Position numbers and translations under genes: made by a program | In this document: in pieces, positions 29,517-38,224 of the stretch | Numbering within the stretch: position 1 is the stretch's first letter | How the letters are laid out: each line of letters starts with the position of its first letter | Source: Sphingopyxis flava | GTDB lineage: Bacteria; Pseudomonadota; Alphaproteobacteria; Sphingomonadales; Sphingomonadaceae | DNA length: 64,000 nucleotides | Assembly (NCBI RefSeq): GCF_900168005.1 | Contig: NZ_FUYP01000005.1 | Coordinates: forward strand, 62,001-126,000 | Direction: 5' to 3' | Notes under the pieces: generated by a model | Told to the model about the DNA's origin: nothing | Database searches by the model: none | Seen by the model: the letters and a program-made list of their open reading frames with translations, nothing else

Positions 29517-31037
29517 TTACGTCCCCGGCTGGATATAAGGCACCCGCGCAAACAGCTCGCGTTCCCAGCGGCGCGGATCGCTTTCCACGCGGCTCTCGGT
29601 ATCAAAAATCATCGTCTGCCGCTTTAGAAGGTCATAGGCCGGCCAGCCCGGATTGCCCGTGCGCGCGAAGCGGACGAAGGCGTCCATCACGACATCGCTC
29701 ATCGCCTGCTGCGCGGGCGTCGGGTCGAGGATGGTCCCAAAGCTGAGGCCGATATCGTCGGTGTGCTTGGCCGCCTCGAAATCGAGCTGGTAGACGAACG
29801 CGGGCACCCCCGCCCTTGCGCGGGCCTCGGCCTCCTCGACCTGCCCGCGCCAGCTTCGCGCCGCGGTGACGATTCGGTGGAAGAGTTCGAGCGGCGGCGC
29901 ATCCGGATAGCGGATGCGAAACCGCTGCGCGACCCATTCGGGGTGAATATCGACCCGCATCTCGGGCGCGATCCGCGCGGCGAGATTTCCGAAATCCAGT
30001 CCCGCGAGCTGCTTGCTGTCCGGCGCATAGAAAGCGCGCGTTTCCATCACCGCATTGCCGAGCATCATCGGAATGTCGAGCGATTGCGGCGCGGCACCAG
30101 GCCAGAAAGGGTGACGCTTCAAATGCACCATATCGAGCACCGGCCCCATATAGACGCCGCCGCCGAGGATCGGGTCGGTCGCGGCGAGCGCCGCGATCAG
30201 CTGCTCGACCGGTGCGGTCGCGGGGTCGACGCCCGGGCCCAGCCTCGCGAGAAACGCCTCGGCGCGCCGCGTCGCGTTCAAGGGTCCCGAGGCGGTGACC
30301 TGCTGTCCGCTCATCGTGATCGCCTTGTGGAACAGTCCCTTCGCCTCGGACATCGCCATCAGCGTCGCGATCTTGGCCCCCCCGCCCGACTGGCCGAACA
30401 GAGTGACATTGCCGGGATCCCCGCCAAAGGCCGCGATGTTGCGCTGGATCCATTGCAGCGCCACGATCAGGTCGAGCTGCCCCGCATTGCCGCTGTCGGA
30501 AAACCGCGGGTCGAGGCGCGCGAGGTAGAGATAGCCGAGCGCGTTGAGCCGGTGATTGACCGTAACCACGACGACATCGCCGCGCGCCGCGAGACGAGCG
30601 CCGTCGTTGATGGTGTCGGTGACGCTGCCGGTCGAATAGGCGCCGCCGTGGAAATAGACCATGACCGGGCGCCCTGCGTCGGCGCGGGGCGCGGGCGTCC
30701 AGACGTTGAGGAACAGGCAATCCTCCGATTGCGGCTGGTAGCGATCGCCACGCTGGGGACAGGCCGGGCCGAAAGCGGCGTCCGGCATCTGCTCCGCCGC
30801 CCGAGCCGGAACCGGCCGTCCGAAACGCGCGGCGCGGCCGTACCGAATTCCCGCAAAGCGATGGGAAGCGGGCGTTCCGTTATAAACTTGGCTTCGATAA
30901 GTGCCGTCGGGCGCGGCGACCTGGAGAAGGAGGTCGTCGCCCACCCGCGCGCGGGCTGGCCGAACCGGTCCGGCCAGGCCGAGAGCAAGCGCGCCGCCGA
31001 GCAGCGCGCGGCGGCTCACACTTTCAACGGCGCACAT
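29517..31037 (-). CDS. Secreted type-B carboxylesterase
   Basis: A 506-residue carboxylesterase/cholinesterase family protein. The N-terminus has SRRALLGGALALGLAG, a twin-arginine-like signal. The family signature is SEDCLFLNVWTP, the nucleophile elbow GQSGGG, and a C-terminal region with His/Asp follows. It could cleave feruloyl, acetyl or methyl esters on pectin fragments; the substrate is not visible. The start at 31037 overlaps the kinase gene by 14 bases and matches the signal peptide; a longer frame to 31154 reads into the kinase gene. It is the last gene of the kduI-kduD-kdgK operon. Confidence 0.88.
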   Translation of the reverse strand: MCAVESVSRRALLGGALALGLAGPVRPARARVGDDLLLQVAAPDGTYRSQVYNGTPASHRFAGIRYGRAARFGRPVPARAAEQMPDAAFGPACPQRGDRYQPQSEDCLFLNVWTPAPRADAGRPVMVYFHGGAYSTGSVTDTINDGARLAARGDVVVVTVNHRLNALGYLYLARLDPRFSDSGNAGQLDLIVALQWIQRNIAAFGGDPGNVTLFGQSGGGAKIATLMAMSEAKGLFHKAITMSGQQVTASGPLNATRRAEAFLARLGPGVDPATAPVEQLIAALAATDPILGGGVYMGPVLDMVHLKRHPFWPGAAPQSLDIPMMLGNAVMETRAFYAPDSKQLAGLDFGNLAARIAPEMRVDIHPEWVAQRFRIRYPDAPPLELFHRIVTAARSWRGQVEEAEARARAGVPAFVYQLDFEAAKHTDDIGLSFGTILDPTPAQQAMSDVVMDAFVRFARTGNPGWPAYDLLKRQTMIFDTESRVESDPRRWERELFARVPYIQPGT

Positions 31038-32034
31038 CGAGCCCCCCGCGGTGAAAGGCGTCGATGTCGGCCTGTCCGAAGCGGCTTGCGTCGCCCGGCA
31101 GCGAGTGTTTGAGGCAGGTGAGCGCAAGACCGGTCTCGGCCATCGCCTTCGCATCGCCGCCCGTCAGATGCGCGTGCAGCACGCCCGCGGCAAAGGCGTC
31201 GCCGGCGCCGATACGGTCGACGATGCCGGTGACGTCGACCTCGCCGGTCTGGTGGGCGCCGCTGCGCAGATCGACGCGGGCCGCGATGCGGTGATGGTCG
31301 GCGGTAACGGTGTGGCGCGCGGTGGAGGCGATCAGTTGGAGGCTCGGGAAGGCTGCGAAGCCCGCTTCGGCCGCTTCCCGCCGCCGGTCTTCGCCGTCGC
31401 CGCTGAACGGCTGCCCCAGCACCAGTGAGAGGTCGCGATGGTTGCCAAAGAGGATGTCGGCGGTGCCGATCAATTCGGACAAGGTTGCCCGCGGGTCGCT
31501 GTCCCACGCCTCCCACAGCATCGCCCGGTAATTGCCGTCGAAGCTCACCGGCACGCCGAGCCGCTTCGCCGCGCGCGCCGCGGCTAGTGCCGCCTCGGCT
31601 GACCGTGGTCCGAGCGCCGGGGTGATGCCCGACAGATGAAGCAAGCGCGCCCCGTCCAGCAGCTGGTCGAAGTCATAATCCTCCGCCCCGCTCGCTGCGA
31701 AGCTCGATCCGGCGCGGTCATAGACGATTTCCGAGGCGCGCAGGCCTCTACCAACGCTCAGGAAATAAAGGCCCATGCGCCCCGGATGAGGTGTGACGGC
31801 GGTGCAATCGACATGAGCGCCGCGCACCGCCGCCACTGCACCGCGACCCAGTGCATTCGGGGGGGTTTTGCTGACCATCGCACAATCATGGCCGAGATGG
31901 GCGAGCCCGATCGCCACGTTCGCCTCGGCGCCGCCCACATGCAGCCCGAGCGACGGCGACTGCATGAGCAGTTCGTTGCCGGGCGCGGTCAGGCGGAGCA
32001 GCAGTTCGCCGAAGAAGACGAGGCGGCCGGACAT
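31024..32034 (-). CDS. kdgK: 2-keto-3-deoxygluconate kinase (PfkB family)
   Basis: A 336-residue ribokinase-type sugar kinase. It begins with VFFGELLLRLTAPG, has LHVGGAEANVAIGLAHLG for sugar binding, and ends with the ATP/catalytic motif DRIGAGDAFAAGVL containing the base Asp. It phosphorylates KDG to KDPG, following KduI and KduD. The neighbours make KDG the most likely substrate rather than fructose or another sugar acid. No KDPG aldolase gene is present in the window. It starts nine bases after kduD. Confidence 0.9.
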   Translation of the reverse strand: MSGRLVFFGELLLRLTAPGNELLMQSPSLGLHVGGAEANVAIGLAHLGHDCAMVSKTPPNALGRGAVAAVRGAHVDCTAVTPHPGRMGLYFLSVGRGLRASEIVYDRAGSSFAASGAEDYDFDQLLDGARLLHLSGITPALGPRSAEAALAAARAAKRLGVPVSFDGNYRAMLWEAWDSDPRATLSELIGTADILFGNHRDLSLVLGQPFSGDGEDRRREAAEAGFAAFPSLQLIASTARHTVTADHHRIAARVDLRSGAHQTGEVDVTGIVDRIGAGDAFAAGVLHAHLTGGDAKAMAETGLALTCLKHSLPGDASRFGQADIDAFHRGGLDVRR

Positions 32035-32043
32035 GGGTGGAGG

Positions 32044-32799
32044 CTAGCGCGCGAGCCAGCCGCCGTCGACGGCAAGGATATGACCCTGGACATAGTCCGA
32101 CGCTGACGAGGCGAGGAAGACCGCAGCGCCGCCGATGTCGGCGGGGTCGCCCCAGCGCCCCGCGGGGATCCGCTCGACAATCTGGCGGTTGCGCGTTTCA
32201 TCGGCCTGCAACGCGGCGGTGTTGTTCGTCGCGATATAGCCCGGCGCGATCGCATTGACCTGCACGCCCTTTGCCGCCCATTCGTTCGCGAGCAGCTTGG
32301 TAAGTCCGCCGACCCCCGATTTCGATGCCGTATAGCTTGGCACCCGAATGCCACCCTGAAAGGTCAGCATCGAGGCGATGTTGATGATCTTGCCGCTGCC
32401 GCGCGCGATCATGTGCCTGCCGACCGCCTGGCAGAGGAAAAAGAGCGACTTCAAATTGGTGTCCATCACCGCGTCCCAATCGGCCTCGGTGAAGTCGACC
32501 GCATCGGCGCGGCGAATGATTCCGGCGTTGTTGACGAGGATGTCGATGCGGCCGAATTCGACCAGCACCGCGTCGACGAGCGGCTGCACCGCGGAAACGC
32601 TCGACAGATCGGCCGCAAAATTCTCCGCCGTGCGGCCGAGCGCGCGGGCCTTGTCCACCGTCTCGGTCGCCGGCGAGCGGCCGGCGGCGGCGATGTCCGC
32701 TCCCGCTTCGGCGAGCGCGAGCGCGATCCCCTGCCCGATACCGGTGTTGGCGCCGGTGACCAGTGCGACTTTTCCAGTAAGATCGAACATGCCCGCCAT
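32044..32799 (-). CDS. kduD: 2-deoxy-D-gluconate 3-dehydrogenase / DKII reductase
   Basis: A 251-residue SDR with TGANTGIGQG near residue 15 and catalytic YTASK. It has the KduD pattern NNAGIIRRADA and NAIAPGYIATNNT. It converts 5-keto-3-deoxy product DKII to KDG with NADH. It is directly coupled to kduI, its usual partner. The start could be GTG 32802 (GTGA overlap with the kduI stop), ATG 32799 or ATG 32790; I prefer 32799, with only one or four residues at stake. Confidence 0.93.
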   Translation of the reverse strand: MAGMFDLTGKVALVTGANTGIGQGIALALAEAGADIAAAGRSPATETVDKARALGRTAENFAADLSSVSAVQPLVDAVLVEFGRIDILVNNAGIIRRADAVDFTEADWDAVMDTNLKSLFFLCQAVGRHMIARGSGKIINIASMLTFQGGIRVPSYTASKSGVGGLTKLLANEWAAKGVQVNAIAPGYIATNNTAALQADETRNRQIVERIPAGRWGDPADIGGAAVFLASSASDYVQGHILAVDGGWLAR

Positions 32800-33635
32800 C
32801 ACTTCAGCTGGCAGATGTCGAGGACGTTCATGTCGGTATAGTCGAGATTCTCGCCGCCCATCGCCCAGATGAAGGCATATTTCTTGGTCCCCGAACCCAT
32901 GTGGATCGACCAGGGCGGGCTGATTACCGCCTCTTCGTTCGCGATCACGATATGCCGCATGCTGTCGGGCTCGCCCATATAGTGGAAGATGCGATCATTC
33001 GCTTCGGGAAGGTCGAAATAAAGATAGATTTCGCTGCGCCGGTCGTGGAGGTGCGGCGGCATGGTGTTCCACACGCTCCCTTCCTCGAGCACCGTGAGGC
33101 CGAGCAGCAATTGGGCGCTCTCGCACACACCCGGAATCACGAGCTGATAGATCGTCCGCTGGTTGGAATTGGCGAGGTCGCCGCGCGCGAGGGGGTTCGC
33201 CTGGTCGAGCGTGATATGCTTGATCGGGCAGACCTTGTGCGCAGGAAGCGAGGCGAGATAGAAGCGCGCGCCGTCGCCCTCGAACGTCACCTCTTTCGAC
33301 CCCATCGGGATATAGAGGCATTCCTTGTTCTTCATCTCGAAGCGCTGGCCGTCGACGCTGATCGCGCCGTCGCTGCCGATATTGACCGCCGCCATCTCGC
33401 GCCGTTCGAGGAAAGGATGGCCCGCCGCCGACGCCGGTTCCGTCTGCGCGGGGAGCGTCAATGCCCCGCCCTTCGGCACCGCGCCGCCGATCACGAAGCG
33501 TTCGTTGTGCGAGTAGTTGAGGTTGATGCGCCCATCCTCGAACATCCCCGTCACCAGATAGCGCGCGCGCAATTCCTCGTTCGACACATCCTCCATCATG
33601 TCGGGATGGGTGGCGTGATAGGTCTTGGCGAACAT
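32799..33635 (-). CDS. kduI: 5-keto-4-deoxyuronate isomerase
   Basis: A 278-residue cupin-type isomerase, the same length as the E. coli enzyme. Conserved stretches are [19 protein letters not shown], TSNxRTI-like NSNQRTIYQ, and the metal site [15 protein letters not shown] with a later His in [10 protein letters not shown]. It converts 5-keto-4-deoxyuronate from oligogalacturonide cleavage to 3-deoxy-D-glycero-2,5-hexodiulosonate. The ATG at 33635 has GAGGA about eight bases upstream; ATGs at 33644 and 33650 lack a site. A LacI operator lies 53 bases upstream. It opens the kduI-kduD-kdgK-esterase operon. Confidence 0.94.
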   Translation of the reverse strand: MFAKTYHATHPDMMEDVSNEELRARYLVTGMFEDGRINLNYSHNERFVIGGAVPKGGALTLPAQTEPASAAGHPFLERREMAAVNIGSDGAISVDGQRFEMKNKECLYIPMGSKEVTFEGDGARFYLASLPAHKVCPIKHITLDQANPLARGDLANSNQRTIYQLVIPGVCESAQLLLGLTVLEEGSVWNTMPPHLHDRRSEIYLYFDLPEANDRIFHYMGEPDSMRHIVIANEEAVISPPWSIHMGSGTKKYAFIWAMGGENLDYTDMNVLDICQLK

Positions 33636-33687
33636 GATCGGCATCCTCATGGTTGAATAATAGAACTGGCATCTGGCTAGCCCCAAT

Positions 33688-33701
33688 GGTAACCGGTGTC
33701 A
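33688..33701. promoter_or_regulatory. LacI-type operator in front of kduI
   Basis: GGTAACCGGTGTCA is identical to the site at 26444 over 14 bases. It lies 53 bases upstream of kduI, in the gap to the divergent efflux genes. Confidence 0.75.
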
Positions 33702-33845
33702 ACGCTTGGGGGCGGAGCGGCGGACGGTTTTGAAAATTGTCTCAATTTGTCGCAAATGGCCTATTCCGCTTGCCAGTGGAGGCCCGATGCGGTGAATAGG
33801 ACCCAATCTGCCGCCCCTCCCCGCGGATCGACACGAGACACACTC

Positions 33846-35027
33846 ATGATGCCCAAACAGAGGCCGCTGCTCCTGACCGGAGCCCTGTGCGCCGCAATAT
33901 TGTCGCTGGGGGCCTGCGCGAACAAGGACGATCAGGGTGGCCGCGATCGCGGAGCGCCCGAAGTCGGTTATGTCGTCGCCGCGACGTCGGCCGTTCCGAT
34001 CACCACCGAACTCGGCGGTCGCACCGTCGCGTTCGAGACGAGCGAAGTGCGCCCGCAGGTGAGCGGGCTGATCCGCCGCCGCCTGTTCACCGAGGGCGGG
34101 GTGGTGCGCGCCGGCCAGCCGCTCTACGAGATCGACGCGAGCCTTTACCGCGCCGCGGTCGACCAGGCCGAAGCCAATCTGGCGAGCGCTCGCGCAAGTG
34201 CCGCAGCGGCCGAGGAGAAAGCGAAGCGGTTTGAACCGCTCGCCAAGATGCAGGCGATCGCCGAGCAGGATTATACTGACGCGCTGGCCGCGGCGCGGGT
34301 CGCGCGCGCGGCCGTCGCACAAAATGCTGCGGCCCTCGAAACCGCGCGGATCAACCTGCGCTATGCGACGATCACCGCGCCGATCAGCGGCCGCATCGGC
34401 CGCAGTCTCGCTACTCCCGGCGCGCTAGTAAGCGCGAGCCAGGCCCAGCCGCTCGCGGTGATCCAGCAGCTCGACCCCATCTATGTCGACATGCAGCAAT
34501 CGAGCGCCGAACTCACTGCCCTGCGCCAGTCGCTCGCAAGCGGCGGCACCCAGCCGGGCAGCACCGCCGTGCGCCTGAAACTCGAGGACGGCAGCGATTA
34601 TGGATTCACCGGCACCGTCCAATTCTCCGAGATGACGGTCAACGAAGCGACCGGCACGGTAACGCTGCGAGCGCGCTTTCCTAACCCCAAGCGGCTGCTG
34701 CTGCCCGGCATGTTCGTGACCGCGCTGTTCGACCAGGCGGTCGAGCCCGATGCGATCCTCGTCCCGCAGCCCGCGATCCAGCGCGATTTCGACGGCAGCG
34801 CCTTCGTCTATCTGGTGGGCAAGGACAATAAGGTCGTGCGGCGCAAGGTTGCCACTGAGCGGACGGCAGGCACGAACTGGGTCATTTCGGCAGGGATCAA
34901 TCCCGGTGAGCGGATCATCACCCAGGGCGTCGGCAACCTCCGGACAGGAATGCAGGTTCGCCCGGTTCCGGCCTCCAGCGCGCAGCAGGTCGGGGCGGCC
35001 GGCCGCGAGGCAGCGAAGGGTAAATAG
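33846..35027 (+). CDS. RND efflux membrane fusion lipoprotein
   Basis: A 393-residue periplasmic adaptor of the AcrA/MexA type. The signal ends in a lipobox, SLGAC, so it should be anchored to the inner membrane by a lipid. The order is barrel-sandwich (RPQVSGLIRRRLFTEG), alpha-helical hairpin (about residues 95-165), second half-lipoyl (ITAPISGRIGRS), beta-barrel and membrane-proximal domain. It connects the RND pump to the outer-membrane channel. Two ATGs (33846, 33849) are equally possible. It starts a three-gene operon; no TetR repressor is adjacent. Confidence 0.93.
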   Translation: MMPKQRPLLLTGALCAAILSLGACANKDDQGGRDRGAPEVGYVVAATSAVPITTELGGRTVAFETSEVRPQVSGLIRRRLFTEGGVVRAGQPLYEIDASLYRAAVDQAEANLASARASAAAAEEKAKRFEPLAKMQAIAEQDYTDALAAARVARAAVAQNAAALETARINLRYATITAPISGRIGRSLATPGALVSASQAQPLAVIQQLDPIYVDMQQSSAELTALRQSLASGGTQPGSTAVRLKLEDGSDYGFTGTVQFSEMTVNEATGTVTLRARFPNPKRLLLPGMFVTALFDQAVEPDAILVPQPAIQRDFDGSAFVYLVGKDNKVVRRKVATERTAGTNWVISAGINPGERIITQGVGNLRTGMQVRPVPASSAQQVGAAGREAAKGK

Positions 35028-35032
35028 CCCGC

Positions 35033-38000
35033 ATGTCGCGTATTTTCATCGACCGCCCGATCTTTGCCTGGGTGCTGGCGATCATCGTGATGCTGGGCGG
35101 GCTGGGCGCGCTTTTCTCGCTGCCGATCGAGCAATATCCCGACATCGCCCCGACGCAGGTCAATATCCGCGCCAACTACCCCGGCGCCTCGGCCGAAACG
35201 ATCGAGAACAGCGTCACCCAGGTGCTCGAACAGCAACTGACCGGGATCGACGGCCTTCTCTATTTCAGCTCGCAATCCAGCTCGCGCGGGCAGGCGAGCA
35301 TCACCGCGATCTTCGCCAAGGGCACCGACCCCGATATCGCGCAGGTGCAGGTCCAGAATCAGATCAGCTCGGCCATCTCGCGCCTCCCCGAACAGGTGCA
35401 GAGCCGCGGTGTGCGGGTCACCAAGTCCAATTCGGACACGCTGCTGCTGGTCGCGGTGTTCGACACCACCGACACCCGGTCGAACCAGGATGTGTCGGAC
35501 TATCTGGCCTCGAACATCCAGGACCCGCTATCGCGCGTCGACGGCGTCGGCGACGTCAATGTCTTCGGCGCGCCGCACGCGATGCGCATCTGGCTCAACC
35601 CGCAGCGGCTCGCCGCGATGTCGCTGATGCCAGGCGATGTCGTCAATGCGATCAACGCACAGAATAGCGAGGTCGCCGCGGGCGACGTCGGCGGGCTGCC
35701 CGCGCCCAAGGGGCAGATGCTCAACGCGACGGTGACGGCGCAATCGAAGCTGCAAACGCCCGAAGAGTTCGAGAATATCGTCCTCAAGACGCTGCCTGAC
35801 GGGTCGACGGTGCGGATCAAGGATGTCGCGCGCGTCGAACTGGGCGCCGAAAGCTATACCACCATTTCCCGCGTCAACGGCCACCCGGGCGCGGGCATGG
35901 CGATCTCGCTCTCACCGGGCTCCGACGCGCTCAAGACCGCCGATCTCGTCAAGGCGCGGATGGAAGCGCTGGCGGCCGACATGCCCGAAGGGCTCGATTA
36001 CGCCTATGCGAATGATTCGACCGATTTCATCAAGCTTTCGGTCAGCGAGGTGCAGAAGGCGCTGTTCGAAGCGATCCTGCTCGTCGTCATCGTCATGTTC
36101 ATCTTCCTGCAAAGCTGGCGCGCGACGCTGGTTCCCGCCATCGCGGTGCCTGTCGTCCTGCTGGGCACCTTCGCCATCTTCTACATCGCGGGCTTCAGCA
36201 TCAACACGTTGACGCTGTTCGGGCTCGTTCTCGCCATCGGCCTGCTTGTCGACGACGCGATCGTGGTGGTCGAGAATGTCGAGCGGCTGATGGAAGAAAA
36301 CCCCGGCATGACCGCGCGCGAGGCAACGATCCGGTCAATGCAGGAGCTGCAGACCGCGCTCGTTGCGATCGGGCTCGTCCTGTCGGCGGTATTTCTGCCG
36401 ATGGCCTTCTTCGGCGGCTCGACCGGGGTCATCTATCGCCAATTCTCGATCACCATCGTGTCGGCGATGGGGCTGTCGGTGCTCGTCGCGCTTGTGCTGA
36501 GCCCGGCGCTGACCTCAACCCTCCTCAAACCCAAGGCGTATGGCACGCAGAACGGGCGCCGCCGCTTCGCGCGCTTCCAGGATATGCTGGAGCGCGCAAA
36601 ATATGCGTTCAATACGCGCTTCGACCGGGCCAGTGCGAGCTATGCAGAGAGCGTCGCCAAGGTCGTCGATCGCAAATGGTTGTTCCTGGCGATCTACGCG
36701 CTCGCGGTGGCGCTGCTCGTGCTGCTCTACTTTCGCCTTCCCGGGGGCTTCCTGCCCAACGAGGACCAGGGACGCGTAGCGGTCCAGTTCCGTCTGCCCG
36801 CGGGCGCCACGCAGGAGCGCACGCTCGAAGTGCGCGATGCGATCGAGAAATATCTGCTGACCCAGGAAAAGGCGAATACCCAGGGGCTGTTCCTGATTGC
36901 AGGCGGCGGTGGCGGCGGGGCGTCGGGGCAGAACACCGGTCAGGGTTATGTCAATCTCGTCGACTGGGACGACCGGCCGGGGCCCGAAAATACCGCCGAC
37001 GCTATCGCCCAGCGCGCGCGCAAGGCGCTGTCGGGGCTGCGCGACGCGCAGATTTTCGCGCTGGTACCGGGCGCGGTGCGCGGTCTCGGCGACACCTCGG
37101 GCTTCACGATGGAATTGCAGAACCGCAGCGGGCTGAGCCGCGAGGAGTTCGCCGCGGCGCGCGACAAATTGCTCGCGATGGCGAACGCCAATCCGAGGCT
37201 GCAGTCGGTGCGGCTCAGCGACCTTCCCGACGTGGCGACGCTGAAGGTCGATATCGATACCCAGCGGCTGACCGCCTATGGCCTCAACAACAATGACGTG
37301 AACAACACGCTGTCGACCGCCTGGGGCGGCCGCTACGTCAACGACTTTATCGACAAGGGGCGCGTCAAGCGCGTCTATGTGCAGGGCGACGCCCAGTATC
37401 GCGCCAAACCCGAAGACCTCGGCCAATGGTATGTGCGCTCCTCGGACGGCGACATGTCGCCTTTCTCGGCCTTTTCGCGGATCGGCTGGTCGACGACGCC
37501 GAGCAGCACCTCGCGCTTTCAGGGCGTTCCCGCCTATGAAATCTCGGGCCAGCCGGCCCCCGGCACCAGTTCGGGCGAGGCGATGGATTTGATGGAGGAA
37601 ATGGCGGCCCAGATTCCTGGCACCAGCGTCGCCTGGGCGGGCTCCTCCTATCAGGAGCGGCTGTCGTCAGGACAGGCCCCGCTGCTCTACGGGCTGTCGC
37701 TGCTCGTTGTCTTTCTTTGCCTTGCGGCGCTTTATGAAAGCTGGTCGATCCCGGTCGCGGTGCTGCTGGTCATTCCGCTGGGGCTGGTCGGCGCAGTGCT
37801 CGCGGTCAGTCTGCGCGGGCTCGAAAACGACGTCTATCTGCAGATCGGCCTGCTGACGACGATGGGGCTCGCGGCGAAGAATGCGATCCTGATGATCGAA
37901 TTTGCCGAGCAGCAGGAGCGGCAGGGCAAGCGGGTGATCGAGGCGGCAATCGCCGCGGCGAAGATCCGCCTGCGTCCGATCCTGATGACGAGCTTTGCCT

Positions 38001-38224
38001 TCATCTTCGGCGTATTGCCGCTGGCGCTCGCGACCGGCGCCGGCGCGAACAGCCGCGTCGCGATCGGCACCTCGGTGGTCGGCGGAATGCTGACTGCGAC
38101 ACTGCTCGCCATCTTCTTCATCCCGTTCTTTTTCGTGCTCGTGCGGCGCGGGGTGCGCGACGGAGTCGCGGCCCTGCGCGAACGCTTCGGGAAGCGGGGC
38201 GATGCGCAGGAGTTGCCGGCGTGA
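35033..38224 (+). CDS. RND multidrug efflux pump (AcrB/MexB family)
   Basis: A 1063-residue proton-driven inner-membrane transporter, the usual length for HAE1 pumps. It starts MSRIFIDRPIFAWVLAI. The proton-relay Asp pair is in GLLVDDAIVVVENV, and a second half begins near VDRKWLFLAIYAL. It also has a G-rich loop GGGGGGASGQNTGQGY. It exports amphiphilic compounds through the OMF channel with the MFP encoded five bases upstream. Its stop overlaps the channel gene start (GTGA). The substrate range cannot be read. Confidence 0.96.
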   Translation: MSRIFIDRPIFAWVLAIIVMLGGLGALFSLPIEQYPDIAPTQVNIRANYPGASAETIENSVTQVLEQQLTGIDGLLYFSSQSSSRGQASITAIFAKGTDPDIAQVQVQNQISSAISRLPEQVQSRGVRVTKSNSDTLLLVAVFDTTDTRSNQDVSDYLASNIQDPLSRVDGVGDVNVFGAPHAMRIWLNPQRLAAMSLMPGDVVNAINAQNSEVAAGDVGGLPAPKGQMLNATVTAQSKLQTPEEFENIVLKTLPDGSTVRIKDVARVELGAESYTTISRVNGHPGAGMAISLSPGSDALKTADLVKARMEALAADMPEGLDYAYANDSTDFIKLSVSEVQKALFEAILLVVIVMFIFLQSWRATLVPAIAVPVVLLGTFAIFYIAGFSINTLTLFGLVLAIGLLVDDAIVVVENVERLMEENPGMTAREATIRSMQELQTALVAIGLVLSAVFLPMAFFGGSTGVIYRQFSITIVSAMGLSVLVALVLSPALTSTLLKPKAYGTQNGRRRFARFQDMLERAKYAFNTRFDRASASYAESVAKVVDRKWLFLAIYALAVALLVLLYFRLPGGFLPNEDQGRVAVQFRLPAGATQERTLEVRDAIEKYLLTQEKANTQGLFLIAGGGGGGASGQNTGQGYVNLVDWDDRPGPENTADAIAQRARKALSGLRDAQIFALVPGAVRGLGDTSGFTMELQNRSGLSREEFAAARDKLLAMANANPRLQSVRLSDLPDVATLKVDIDTQRLTAYGLNNNDVNNTLSTAWGGRYVNDFIDKGRVKRVYVQGDAQYRAKPEDLGQWYVRSSDGDMSPFSAFSRIGWSTTPSSTSRFQGVPAYEISGQPAPGTSSGEAMDLMEEMAAQIPGTSVAWAGSSYQERLSSGQAPLLYGLSLLVVFLCLAALYESWSIPVAVLLVIPLGLVGAVLAVSLRGLENDVYLQIGLLTTMGLAAKNAILMIEFAEQQERQGKRVIEAAIAAAKIRLRPILMTSFAFIFGVLPLALATGAGANSRVAIGTSVVGGMLTATLLAIFFIPFFFVLVRRGVRDGVAALRERFGKRGDAQELPA

